From IMG/VR virus record IMGVR_UViG_3300048996_000026, positions 1 to 42,770 of that record: a DNA stretch of 42,770 nucleotides; one strand, 5' to 3'. Position numbers and translations under genes: made by a program. Origin of the DNA: a virus. The notes below the pieces were generated by a model that searched no databases, had not been told where the DNA came from, and saw only the letters and a list, made by a program, of their open reading frames with translations. Below are positions 35,843-42,770 of the stretch, piece after piece. Positions within the stretch are counted from its first letter, which is position 1. Each line of letters opens with the position of its first letter.

Positions 35843-36352
35843 ATGGCAAAGAAGTATCTGGAAATCGGCACCGACAACCTGCCGACCGAAGTTGAAGGAT
35901 TGGTCACCAGTGCCGGCGCGGGAGATGCGGGGAAAATCCCGGCGCTCGACGGATCGGGGCGGCTGGACACGACGGTAATGCCGGCCGGCATCGGCCAGAA
36001 CGTCAGCCTGATTGTCGCGTCCGAGGCGCTGGCCACTGGCGACTGGGTCAACCTCTGGAATGACGCGGGCGTAGCCAAGGCTCGCAAGGCCGACAACAGC
36101 AACGCGCGGCGCGTGCATGGCTTCGTTCGCGAAGCGGTAGCTCTGTCGGCGACGGCGACGGTGTACGGCCCAGGCGAACTCAACGACCAGCACACGGGCC
36201 TGACGCCAGGCACGGAGTACCTGCTGGGTACGGCGGGCGCCGAGACGACGGCCGCGCCGACTGGCGTCGGCTCCATCGTGCAGGGCGTCGGCGTCGCGGA
36301 GTCCGCCACGGCGATCCGCTTCATCCCCGGCCTGCCGCTGAAGCGCGCGTAA
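35843..36352 (+). CDS. Virion decoration or fibre protein
   Basis: This encodes 169 residues from ATG at 35843. LVTSAGAGDAGKIPALDGSGRLDTTVMPAGIG followed by ASEALATGDWVNLWNDAGVAKARKADNSNARRVHGFVREAV and YGPGELNDQHTGLTPGTEYLLG is a recurrent module of phage head-fibre and minor tail proteins. The second half is a beta-domain like those in capsid decoration proteins. The precise location in the virion is uncertain. Confidence 0.65.
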   Translation: MAKKYLEIGTDNLPTEVEGLVTSAGAGDAGKIPALDGSGRLDTTVMPAGIGQNVSLIVASEALATGDWVNLWNDAGVAKARKADNSNARRVHGFVREAVALSATATVYGPGELNDQHTGLTPGTEYLLGTAGAETTAAPTGVGSIVQGVGVAESATAIRFIPGLPLKRA

Positions 36353-36717
36353 TGGCCGAGCGACGCCCCCTTGTCATCGTTGGGAGCGAAGCGGTGGAAC
36401 TCCCGGTGGGCGACACCCTGCCGGGGGGCGGTAGTGGCGGTGGAGGCATTTCATGGCTGACCATCGCGGCTTCCGGCACCTGCGCCGTAAACACGCATGA
36501 GCGGGTGACCGGTGCCTACACCCGCACGCTGCCGGCCATCGCCGCCAACGACTTCTTCGTGATCCACGCACAGGGCGGCTCCGTGGTCATCAGCACGCCG
36601 CACACGGTCAAGTACGGGACAACCACGGTCTGCGCGCCGGGCGACACGCTCACCCTCGCGCAGGGTGAGACGGTCTATCTGCTGGCGAATTCAAGTTCTG
36701 AGCTGGGGATTGCTTGA
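36352..36717 (+). CDS. Hypothetical virion protein (121 aa)
   Basis: The frame starts at ATG 36352 (TAATG with the previous stop) and ends at 36717. The glycine-rich N-terminal linker (LPGGGSGGGG) is followed by a compact beta-rich domain (TIAASGTCAVNTHERVTGAYTRTLPAIAANDFFVIHAQGGSVVIST...). The linker-plus-beta-domain pattern is typical of phage tip or fibre-associated proteins. Ends right at the ATG of the next gene. Confidence 0.55.
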   Translation: MAERRPLVIVGSEAVELPVGDTLPGGGSGGGGISWLTIAASGTCAVNTHERVTGAYTRTLPAIAANDFFVIHAQGGSVVISTPHTVKYGTTTVCAPGDTLTLAQGETVYLLANSSSELGIA

Positions 36718-37179
36718 ATGGCGAACAAGAATCTAAGCGCGGTGATCATGTCGCCGACAGATAAGCCGCCCACCAGCATCAACGGCCGGTCCAATACGAC
36801 TACGACCTCGATCTCCACTGCGGATGCGCAGGTCCTTGGCGCGCCCGTCGCGTCGGGCGCTATGACGGCCAACACCTACAAGTCGGTGCTCACCCTGAGC
36901 GCGCCCGGCGTCCTGAAACTAGCGGCGGTCTGGACGACAGATTCGACCTCTCGCGCGATCGGCATTCAGATCATCATCGACGGGGTGACCGCGATCGATC
37001 TGACCGGGGCGGCGGTCGCGCAGGCCAGTCGCGGGCTGTGTCCGGTTGGCATTCTGGGCCTTATCCAGGGCATCGCCGCTCTGGACCGCATCCCCTTCAA
37101 TACGCTCACCGTGCAGATCAAGTCGTCCGTCACCGAGACCGACAAGCTGCAATCTCTCATCCTCTACGACTTGGTGTAG
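36718..37179 (+). CDS. Hypothetical virion protein (153 aa)
   Basis: This encodes 153 residues from ATG at 36718. Ser/Thr-rich N-terminus (SPTDKPPTSINGRSNTTTTS) and a beta-rich body (SVLTLSAPGVLKLAAVWTTD, IGIQIIIDGVTAIDLTGAAV, LTVQIKSSVTETDKLQSLILYDLV) resemble a jelly-roll fibre-tip domain. No family name can be assigned. Three bases separate it from the next gene. Confidence 0.55.
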   Translation: MANKNLSAVIMSPTDKPPTSINGRSNTTTTSISTADAQVLGAPVASGAMTANTYKSVLTLSAPGVLKLAAVWTTDSTSRAIGIQIIIDGVTAIDLTGAAVAQASRGLCPVGILGLIQGIAALDRIPFNTLTVQIKSSVTETDKLQSLILYDLV

Positions 37180-37182
37180 CCA

Positions 37183-37545
37183 ATGGCCGAGCATTACCAA
37201 GACATCATTGGTCGGGGCGGAAACGTCGTCGGGCAGCGCCTCGTGTCGGACGCCGCGCTCACCACGTCAGGCATCCGCAAGCACCTCCTCCTCAAGCGCA
37301 TGACGCCGGCCGAGGCGCATGCGTGGTATCGCGCCTTCCAGCGTGCGGCTAACACCAACACGCCCGTCGTCGCCGACCGCAACGCCCTGTTCGCGTGGCT
37401 ACGGTGGGCGGAGATGGACGGCGAGGTGGACATGAGCAGCGAGGACATACAGGGCCTCAAGTCCGTGTGGGTTGCGATGGGCATGACGCAGGCGCGGGCC
37501 GACGCGATCCTTGTGCCATACGAAGCCGGAACGGACCCGGCCTGA
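37183..37545 (+). CDS. Last gene of the late operon, hypothetical
   Basis: This encodes 120 residues from ATG at 37183. The sequence is soluble and helical (GIRKHLLLKRMTPAEAHAWYRAFQRAANT, NALFAWLRWAEMDGEVDMSS, IQGLKSVWVAMGMTQARADAIL). It differs in character from the beta-rich fibre proteins before it, so it may be a chaperone or an unrelated accessory protein. No recognised family. Confidence 0.6.
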   Translation: MAEHYQDIIGRGGNVVGQRLVSDAALTTSGIRKHLLLKRMTPAEAHAWYRAFQRAANTNTPVVADRNALFAWLRWAEMDGEVDMSSEDIQGLKSVWVAMGMTQARADAILVPYEAGTDPA

Positions 37546-37926
37546 CACGCGGCAGCGGCAAAGTCCTACAGACCGCGCCCGGCACCCACGCCACTCTGAC
37601 CCTGCCCCGGACGGGCGGCCTCACTCAACGGGACTGGACCCCTTGCGAGTACGCCGCGGTTCCACCGTCCGGGGTGCTGTAGAATTCACAGGTCGCCCCT
37701 GAGTTAGCCGCAGGTGGTAGTGGGTAAGGATTGGGGTAGCCCGGTCGCCCACATGGCACGTTCGGCCGTGCGGCTCCGCGATATGTGCGCACATAGACGC
37801 GGGGCACCCATCCCCTCCGTCTCGCTTCGGGCGAGCGGATGCGCCCTACGGGGCGGCTTGTTCTGCTCTCCCTGCCATGCGTAGGGCGAGTAACGAGGGC
37901 GTCCTACGGGTCGCCCTCAGCCTTTT
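37546..37926. other. Non-coding segment, probable attP region
   Basis: About 380 bp without a convincing gene lie between the end of the late operon and the 3' end of the integrase gene, the expected place of the phage attachment site. It holds a UUCG-type hairpin (CTCGC TTCGG GCGAG at 37821-37835), the 9-mer CGCCCTACG twice in opposite orientation (37842-37850 and 37879-37887) as possible arm sites, and a terminator at its right end. No tRNA-like segment was found, so the core site cannot be named. Confidence 0.5.
37895..37926 (+). terminator. Terminator at the end of the late operon
   Basis: GAGGGCG (37895-37901) pairs with CGCCCTC (37912-37918) over a 10-base loop, followed by AGCC and TTTT. 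The T-run ends just before the integrase stop codon. It stops rightward transcription before it enters the integrase gene; the hairpin may also act in the other direction. Confidence 0.7.
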
Positions 37927-38883
37927 CTAGAGGCGGTCGGCGAGGTCGTCGGCGCTGGTCTCGTAGTAGATCATCAGCGAGCGCGGGTCGCGGTGGCCGA
38001 TGACGCGCGCCAGCTCCAGCACGTCGAACTTCTTGGACAGCCGCCACACCGCTTCGGCCCGGCTGTCGTGGAAGTGCAGGTTCGGGATCTTCGCGGTGTC
38101 GCGCATTCGGCGGAACATCACGTCGCGGGTGCCCGGCTCCAGATCGAACACCTGCCGCTCGCGAGGCAAGGCGGCCAGTATCTCGCGGGCGCGTGGTGAC
38201 AGCGGCACCTCGCGGGCGTCTCCGTTCTTCGTGATGGGCAGGCGCACGAACTTCGCCTCCACGTCCTGCCAGCGCAGGCCGACGATTTCCCCCGCCCGCA
38301 TTGCCGTCTCCAGCGCGAACAGGAAGGCGAGGCACGTCCGCTGCATGGCGGTTTCGTGTTCGGTGTCAGTCACGCCAGCGGCGATCATCAGCCGGTCGAT
38401 TTCGTCCTGAGTGACCCGGCGCTTCCGGCTGGTGGGCGAGCGCGGCGGCTTCACGTCCTCCAGCGGGTTCGCGCGGAGCCAGTGCCACTCCTTCCACGCC
38501 AGCCGCAGGACGGAGCGCAGCAGGTTCATTTCCCGCGCCACGGTGGACGGGGCGACCTCTGCCAGCCGTCTATCCCGCCAGCTTGCAAGGTCCGGTGTCC
38601 GCAGGTCCGCCAGACGCTTGCCGGCGACCGCATCGCGGCCCATCGCATCGAGCCGCAGCGTTTCCCACCTCGCACCGCGCTTGGACGGACTCACGTCGCG
38701 CGCGTAGCGGCGCAGGGCGTCGCCGAGGGTATGATCGGCCAGTCGCGTACCGGTCAGTTCGGCCTCGCGCTGGAGCGCCCATGCGGAGGCTTCCTGCTTG
38801 GTGCGGAACGTTTCGGAGTCGCGTTCAGTCCCGCGCCGGACTTGGGCACGCCAGCCCTTGCCGTGCCGATAGATGCTCGCCAT
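37927..38883 (-). CDS. int: Tyrosine integrase
   Basis: This encodes 318 residues. ATG at 38883 (MASIYRHGKGWRAQVRRG) is chosen because it begins the typical N-terminal arm-binding fold; the open frame extends further. The catalytic domain shows AMRAGEIVGLRW (first Arg), LPITKNGDAREVPL (Lys), LHFHDSRAEAVWRLS (an 'H-x-x-R' variant reading HDSR), VIGHRDPRSLMIYYE (GH and the Tyr nucleophile). It carries out site-specific integration and, with the excisionase, excision. It lies last in the leftward operon, facing the late operon. Confidence 0.92.
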   Translation of the reverse strand: MASIYRHGKGWRAQVRRGTERDSETFRTKQEASAWALQREAELTGTRLADHTLGDALRRYARDVSPSKRGARWETLRLDAMGRDAVAGKRLADLRTPDLASWRDRRLAEVAPSTVAREMNLLRSVLRLAWKEWHWLRANPLEDVKPPRSPTSRKRRVTQDEIDRLMIAAGVTDTEHETAMQRTCLAFLFALETAMRAGEIVGLRWQDVEAKFVRLPITKNGDAREVPLSPRAREILAALPRERQVFDLEPGTRDVMFRRMRDTAKIPNLHFHDSRAEAVWRLSKKFDVLELARVIGHRDPRSLMIYYETSADDLADRL

Positions 38884-39103
38884 GTGCAATCCGTGGGGCG
38901 CACGGACTCGGCACCCGATAATTGCTGGCACTATCCGGCAATGAAGCACCTCACGCAACCCGTTGATCGGGCGGGGTTTTCAGGTTATCCGTGCCCTGCC
39001 GTGAGCTACCGGCAATGGCCCCGCAGGGCCTATTTCCGGCACCAAACCCTCGCGCCCCGCTTAGCTTTCCACGTATCGTGGGGCGCTGGCGGGGCGCGGT
39101 CTT
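38884..39103. other. Int-xis intergenic region with inverted repeats
   Basis: About 220 bp contain no gene. GCGCCCCGC and GCGGGGCGC form 9-bp inverted arms around 39052-39098, and GGCCC-CGCA-GGGCC forms a short hairpin near 39017-39030. CCGGCAATG occurs twice, near 38934 and 39009. The gap interrupts an otherwise overlapping operon, so it may hold a separate integrase promoter or excisionase sites. I cannot identify clear -35/-10 boxes. Confidence 0.4.
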
Positions 39104-39346
39104 TCAGGCCGCCCGGTTCTGCCGGGCGCGCTCCTTCTCCCACCACTCGTTCAGTTCGCGCCGGCTCCACGTCAGGCGCTTTCCCAGCTTCGCCGGTTTC
39201 GGGAATCCTGGGCGGCTCGCGAACTGGCGGAACGTGCCCTCGGGGATGCCAAGGATCACCGCCGCAGCCTCGACGCCAAGCTTGCGCTCGCCGTCTGCCA
39301 AGGCCGCCAGCTTCGCCAGCAGTTCGTCCATCGTCGGCTCGCTCAC
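39104..39346 (-). CDS. Excisionase-like (AlpA/MerR-type) protein
   Basis: This encodes 80 residues; GTG at 39346 overlaps the upstream stop as GTGA. The motif KLGVEAAAVILGIPEGTFRQFASRPGFPKPAKLGKRLTWSRRELNEWWEKE is the short winged helix of AlpA/excisionase proteins ('F P k P . k l G . R . . W . . . E l . . W'). It would bend attachment-site DNA and direct the integrase towards excision. It lies directly upstream of int in the same direction. Confidence 0.75.
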   Translation of the reverse strand: MSEPTMDELLAKLAALADGERKLGVEAAAVILGIPEGTFRQFASRPGFPKPAKLGKRLTWSRRELNEWWEKERARQNRAA

Positions 39347-39594
39347 GGCAGCACCTCCACCGGTTGCACGCGCCACGCGGCGCTACCCAGCGGCTTCCAG
39401 CCTGCGCCGAGGATGCTTCGCGTGTGCGGCCCGTCCCGGTAGTCCATATGCCGCTCCCACAGGTAGGCGTTCATGGCCCGGTACGCGCCGCGCTTCGTCA
39501 GGTGCAGGCTGCGGGTCACCATGCCTTCCTCGTAGACGCAGCTCGAAAACTGGAAGGCGTAGACCTCCTGCTTGGACAGGGCGAGGTCAGTCAT
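39343..39594 (-). CDS. Hypothetical protein (83 aa)
   Basis: The frame runs from ATG at 39594, overlapping the Dam stop by 4 bp, to TGA at 39343. The sequence (ALSKQEVYAFQFSSCVYEEGMVTRSLHLTKRGAYRAMNAYLWERHMDYRDG...) is alpha/beta-like and not recognised. Sandwiched between the methylase and the excisionase-like gene; translationally coupled to both. Confidence 0.6.
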   Translation of the reverse strand: MTDLALSKQEVYAFQFSSCVYEEGMVTRSLHLTKRGAYRAMNAYLWERHMDYRDGPHTRSILGAGWKPLGSAAWRVQPVEVLP

Positions 39595-40436
39595 GCGATG
39601 AGCCTTTGCTGCGGCGTGGCCGCGTTGGCGGCAGGGTTTAACCACAGGCACTCGATACGGTCTCGCGCGCCGTCCGCGTGGGCGTGGCGGTCGATTCGGA
39701 CCCATCCGGAATACAGCCGATCGTAGAGGGGTGACGGATATCCGGACAGGACCACCATCCCGGCGACTCCGCGCAGCATTTCCGCCAGTCGCTCGTGATC
39801 AGCGTCATCCATTTCGTGACGGTAATCGCCACCCTTATCGCGCGTCGCCGCAACATACGGTGGGTCGACATAGAACAGGGTTTCCGCGCCGTCGTGGCGG
39901 GGGATCAATGCGAGTGCATCCCGGTTCTCGATAACGACGCCCTGCAAGCGCGCAACAGTGCGGGCCAGCGCATCCGGGTAATTCGCCCAGTCGTGCGCAG
40001 GCGTCGATCCCGACCGGTTTGAGTTGGCCCGGAATCCGGTGCGGGCGATGCCGCCCCGCGCTCCCGCCTTGGGCGCGCGCATCAGCGTGACTGCTGCGCT
40101 GCCAAACCCCATGAAGGCCCGCACGATCGTCCGGCGGGCCTGCTCGAGCGGATCGTTCGACGGATACCACGCGGCCAGAAACTCCTCGCGTGAAAAAGGC
40201 GTCAGGCGCAGCACCTCGACCAAGCGCGAGCCATCCTCTCTCGCCACACGAAACAGATTGACGATCTCGCCGTCGAGGTCGTTATAGACCTCGGCATAGC
40301 TGCGGGGCTTACGCAGCAGCACGGATCCGCCGCCGCCGAACGGTTCGACGTAGACCCGGTGCGGTGGCAGGTGCTCAAGTATCCACGGCGCCAGTTTCCA
40401 CTTTCCGCCGTGGTATCGGACCAAGGGCCTAGCCAT
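39591..40436 (-). CDS. Dam-type N6-adenine DNA methyltransferase
   Basis: This encodes 281 residues. ATG at 40436 shares one base with the Lar-like stop; GTG at 40439 is also possible. The N-terminal VRYHGGKWKLAPWILEHLPPHRVYVEPFGGGGSVLL holds the 'GGK' and SAM-binding FxGxG motif; the catalytic motif is DPPY near residues 191-194. This class D12 (Dam-like) enzyme methylates adenine, often GATC, to protect phage DNA. With the C5 methylase in the same operon it gives the phage two base modifications. Confidence 0.9.
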   Translation of the reverse strand: MARPLVRYHGGKWKLAPWILEHLPPHRVYVEPFGGGGSVLLRKPRSYAEVYNDLDGEIVNLFRVAREDGSRLVEVLRLTPFSREEFLAAWYPSNDPLEQARRTIVRAFMGFGSAAVTLMRAPKAGARGGIARTGFRANSNRSGSTPAHDWANYPDALARTVARLQGVVIENRDALALIPRHDGAETLFYVDPPYVAATRDKGGDYRHEMDDADHERLAEMLRGVAGMVVLSGYPSPLYDRLYSGWVRIDRHAHADGARDRIECLWLNPAANAATPQQRLIA

Positions 40437-40972
40437 CACTCCTCCCCCACGGTGCCGCCCAGCAGGTCACGTAGTTCGTCCTGTCTGCGCTTGTGCGCCG
40501 GGTCAAGGGTCCATACCTCGGCGGCTATGAGTTCGTCCATCGCGGCATTGATCCGATCCGGTTGGATCGTGCTGCCGCTGTACGTGCCGCCCGTGATCTT
40601 GCGGTAGGTGGTGAGCGGGTTTCGCTCGATCCAGGCGTTCCACCGCGCCGCATCCTCCCGCAGCCTCCCGTTCTCCGCCTCCAGTTCGGCAATGCGCTTG
40701 GCATCCTGCCGATGGGTCGCAATCCACTCGTCGCGGTTCTCGTTGCAGCGAGCCAACGACGCCTCCAGTGCGGCAATGCTGGCCTTGTCCTGCTCGGCTC
40801 GGGCGCGCAGGGCGGTCTCCTCCGGACGTTTGTTCCATTCGTCGGTAGCCTCCGCCTCATCCGCGCACGAAGGTCCGGATGCATCGCAGTCATCGCACTG
40901 GACCCACGGCATCATCCCGCCAAGGATTCCGATGCCACCGCAGAACGGGCAGGGCTTAATGGTCTCGCTCAT
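40436..40972 (-). CDS. Lar-like restriction alleviation protein with coiled coil
   Basis: This encodes 178 residues from ATG at 40972. The N-terminal ~50 residues (IKPCPFCGG..., WVQCDDCDASGPSC, EATDEWNKR) match the Lar zinc-ribbon family, whose Rac prophage member reduces type I restriction and boosts the host methylase. A coiled coil (~55-125) and a short C-terminal domain with LTTYRKITGGTYSG follow. This fusion is longer than Lar itself (~60). Position upstream of the Dam gene supports an antirestriction role. Confidence 0.72.
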   Translation of the reverse strand: MSETIKPCPFCGGIGILGGMMPWVQCDDCDASGPSCADEAEATDEWNKRPEETALRARAEQDKASIAALEASLARCNENRDEWIATHRQDAKRIAELEAENGRLREDAARWNAWIERNPLTTYRKITGGTYSGSTIQPDRINAAMDELIAAEVWTLDPAHKRRQDELRDLLGGTVGEE

Positions 40973-41163
40973 CGCTCGTCTCCTTGTGCGGCCTGCGGGG
41001 CAACAGCTCGCGGCAGCTCGGGCGGGCCACAGTCGCACTCGTCGCACGGACACACGTACACGTCGGCGGCTCGGCGCTTTTCGGCATCGCCACCTTCATC
41101 CAAGCCAGTCGCGTATGCGATGGCGCACAGGATCGCAACAAGCCACCACGAGGGCCGCTTCAT
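40969..41163 (-). CDS. Small cysteine-rich membrane protein
   Basis: This encodes 64 residues from ATG at 41163 with overlaps on both sides. A hydrophobic N-terminal segment (WWLVAILCAIAYATG) could be a signal or membrane anchor. A cysteine cluster follows (VCPCDECDCGPPELP), possibly metal-binding. Unknown function. Confidence 0.55.
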   Translation of the reverse strand: MKRPSWWLVAILCAIAYATGLDEGGDAEKRRAADVYVCPCDECDCGPPELPRAVAPQAAQGDER

Positions 41164-41954
41164 TCCGCACCTCCGTCTTCCTGCGGGGCATTGCGAGCGG
41201 CTCGCCAATGCAGCGATGCGGCGGCGTCCAGCAAGCGCATCCGGTCGCCTTCGCGCCAGCCGTCCGCCAGTGCGGCCGTCTCCAGCGAGCGCGCCATGTC
41301 CCGATCCCCCTCGCTCGCCTGCATCCCCTTGTGGGTGAATAGCGAAGCGTTCGCGCGCATGTCGTCAACGATGGTTTGGAGGCGTGTGGCGTGCCAGCTA
41401 CACGCGGCCTTCCAGCCATCCAGAACGTCGGGCTTGTCGGCGTCCCTGCTCATCATGTCCACGAACCGCTGCAACCCGCCCGCCGCAGCCAGCCAATGAG
41501 CCCTCTCGCCGCGTTCCGTGCCCGTGTCGTGAGGCGGGCTGGCGATGCCGGTTTCTTCGTAGACCAATTGCAGTGCGTCGTTAAAGCCGTCCGCATAGTT
41601 CAGCGGCCATGCTTCGGGATTGGCGATCTTTGCCGGCATCCGCCCACGCCAGTTATCACTCGCCTGTGCGGCCGTGTCGTGAGGCGGGGTGGCTTGCGGT
41701 TGGGCGGCGAGGCATTGCAGCACCCGCAGTACGTCATGGAGGGTTTTCACATCCTCCGCGTAGACCTTGCACCCGCAACCCTGTCCGCGCTCACGAATGA
41801 GCGCATTCACCGCCGCCTTGAACTTGTCAAAGAGGCTGGGTTGTGGGGCGGGTGGGTTGCCGCGCATCGTCCCGCAACGCGAACACACTTCCAGGCACTC
41901 GCCGAGCCGCTTTTTCACTTCCCATGCGTGTCCGAAATCCGCGCAATCGCTCAT
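41160..41954 (-). CDS. Mosaic accessory protein
   Basis: This encodes 264 residues from ATG at 41954. The N-terminus has a CSRCG zinc-knuckle (GECLEVCSRCGTMRGN). Two copies of the linker phrase PPHDT separate the protein into three modules; the DNA below repeats GTGTCGTGAGGCGGG at about 41526 and 41681. The middle module includes PLNYADGFNDALQLV, the last DGWKAACSWHATRLQTIVDD. It looks assembled by recombination at linkers. No function can be given. Confidence 0.65.
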   Translation of the reverse strand: MSDCADFGHAWEVKKRLGECLEVCSRCGTMRGNPPAPQPSLFDKFKAAVNALIRERGQGCGCKVYAEDVKTLHDVLRVLQCLAAQPQATPPHDTAAQASDNWRGRMPAKIANPEAWPLNYADGFNDALQLVYEETGIASPPHDTGTERGERAHWLAAAGGLQRFVDMMSRDADKPDVLDGWKAACSWHATRLQTIVDDMRANASLFTHKGMQASEGDRDMARSLETAALADGWREGDRMRLLDAAASLHWRAARNAPQEDGGAE

Positions 41955-42559
41955 GATTTATCCCCCACCGGCTCGCGCGCTTCGGCGGGCGGGGTGGCGT
42001 GCGACTGCCCCAGCTTGAATGCGGCGCGTAGCTGGTCGGCGGTGTAGAGGCCGATGCCGTGATTCTCGCTGGCAGTCGCGGCGATGCGTTCATCGAAGCC
42101 GACCACCGCCACGGCACCGCCTTCCCGGCGATTCCTGTCGATGCGATCCAGCGCGTACCGTCCGATCCATGCCACCGCCTCGGGAAACGTCAGGTCCACC
42201 GCCGCCCGCTCCACAGCGGGCGCAGGCGCAGCGGGCGCAGGCGCAGCGGTGAACGTCGGGCGCGGACCAATCGGCGGCTTCCACAACTGACCGCCGTGGT
42301 AGGTGTAGCCAAGCGCCGCAAGCGTGCGGATAGCCGCATCCCCACCATCCACAGCGGGCGCGTCCTCGGGTGGGGTGACTGCGAGTAGCGCGGCCTCAAC
42401 GTCGCAGAACTGCATCCATCGGCCCGAATCGGATCGCTCGCAGCCGCGCGTAACGAAGTCGGGGCCGTCCTTGATATGGACAATGGGGAACGAGTATCGC
42501 TGCACGGAAGCCAGCGCACGCAGCGCCGTCATCGCCCCGGTGTTGTTAGGTGTGGTCAT
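41951..42559 (-). CDS. Mosaic accessory protein (Ea-type)
   Basis: This encodes 202 residues from ATG at 42559. An N-terminal domain (ALASVQRYSFPIVHIKDGPD..., VEAALLAVTPP) is joined to a C-terminal domain (FPEAVAWIGRYALDRIDRNR, GLYTADQLRAAFKLGQ) by an Ala/Pro linker. That linker is encoded by tandem CAGCGGGCGCAGG units at about 42214-42250. The same unit occurs near 750 in the gene at 245-910. Function unknown; the mosaic build is like its neighbours. Confidence 0.65.
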   Translation of the reverse strand: MTTPNNTGAMTALRALASVQRYSFPIVHIKDGPDFVTRGCERSDSGRWMQFCDVEAALLAVTPPEDAPAVDGGDAAIRTLAALGYTYHGGQLWKPPIGPRPTFTAAPAPAAPAPAVERAAVDLTFPEAVAWIGRYALDRIDRNRREGGAVAVVGFDERIAATASENHGIGLYTADQLRAAFKLGQSHATPPAEAREPVGDKS

Positions 42560-42770
42560 GGCGCGGCTCCCATCAGCTTGGCCGCCTTGGTGATGCACGC
42601 GCGGCATAGATCGACCGTCTTGCTATCCGGGTCGCCAAGGCGCACCACGGATCGGTTGCGCTCACGACCGCATCCATCGCACTCGGGCACGCGCGTCCAA
42701 CACCCATTCCCCACTACGCGGTCCACGTCGGCAGGCGCGACCGGGGCCGGCAAAGCGAGCAAGGCGCGCC
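42556..42770 (-). CDS. Small zinc-finger-like protein, C-terminal part (cut by contig join)
   Basis: This is the 3' portion of the gene that starts at 248. The frame enters at 42770 (equal to base 127) and ends at 42556. It carries CDGCGRERN and VDLCRACITKAAKLMG, two CxxC pairs. The stop overlaps the ATG of the next gene by 4 bp. With the join restored the whole protein is 111 residues. Confidence 0.75.
   Translation of the reverse strand, partial: RALLALPAPVAPADVDRVVGNGCWTRVPECDGCGRERNRSVVRLGDPDSKTVDLCRACITKAAKLMGAAP
42644..42770. repeat. Terminal direct repeat, right copy (assembly overlap)
   Basis: This is identical to bases 1-127. Removing one copy closes the circle. Both copies fall inside the coding sequence of the small CxxC protein. 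Confidence 0.93.

Noticed and set aside
37625-37807. 60-residue minus-strand frame in the attP region
   Set aside because: No ribosome binding site, Pro/Gly/Ala-rich low-information sequence, isolated from the operon.
37546-37926. tRNA gene or tRNA-derived attachment core
   Set aside because: A few bases resemble a T-arm, but no clover-leaf or matching 3' end can be drawn on either strand.
1-42770. Diversity-generating retroelement, as in the related phage BPP-1
   Set aside because: No reverse transcriptase, template repeat or Mtd-like variable protein is visible on either strand.

Overview
The window is a complete temperate, short-tailed (podovirus-type) dsDNA phage genome. It was assembled as a circle and opened at an arbitrary point: bases 1-127 are repeated exactly at 42644-42770, so one circular unit is about 42,643 bp. 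One small gene is cut by the artificial join. Base composition is high in G+C throughout. The head/packaging set (a 'ubiquitous' type small terminase, a ~740-residue portal, a separate scaffold, a ~347-residue capsid protein, MCxxG-type ejection proteins) looks like the BPP-1 / epsilon15 / BcepC6B style of podovirus. The host is therefore probably a high-GC beta- or gammaproteobacterium (Burkholderiales or Xanthomonadales); this is inference.

Layout. Two divergent transcription arms start from an immunity region at about 6.4-7.45 kb. It holds a leftward XRE-type repressor with a companion gene and a rightward Cro-like gene. The two early promoters are built alike: in each, one operator overlaps the TTGACA -35 box and a second lies in the -35/-10 spacer, with 9 bp between them. 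The leftward arm runs from 6387 down to 1, through the contig join, and on from 42.77 kb to the integrase at 37.9 kb. It carries small membrane proteins, NinB-, Erf- and YqaJ-type recombination genes, a coiled-coil protein, a C5 cytosine methyltransferase, mosaic accessory proteins, a Lar-like antirestriction protein, a Dam-type adenine methylase, an excisionase-like protein and the tyrosine integrase. Almost every gene overlaps the next by 1-4 bp.

The rightward arm runs cro, an HNH-AP2 endonuclease, a CII-like protein, a replication initiator with an internal six-iteron origin, a DnaC-like helicase loader, a row of small nin-like genes (RMF-like, Ref-like, RuvC-like), and then terminase, portal, gp49-like protein, scaffold, capsid, adaptor, a multi-part tail protein, a GNAT-fold protein and ejection proteins (one with an M15-type peptidase). 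Then comes a moron island at 31.4-32.7 kb: a leftward lipoprotein, a DUF4258/MqsA-type toxin-antitoxin pair with its own promoter, and a terminator. A lysis cassette follows (PAS-domain membrane protein, SAR endolysin, Rz, Rz1), then a DUF1508 protein and tail-fibre/decoration genes. A non-coding 380 bp segment (37546-37926), probably containing attP, separates the two arms.

The most interesting signal is a bipartite DNA element, CATGCCGTTGAC followed at fixed distance by GCA and TGG. It occurs three times in the same orientation: ahead of the packaging, capsid and lysis modules. It may be a late promoter or activator site that co-regulates the late genes. Other notable points are the PAS domain on the holin-position protein, the fragmented tail protein with Ig/SPRY insertions, and the matching early operators. 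No reverse transcriptase, CRISPR array or tRNA was found.
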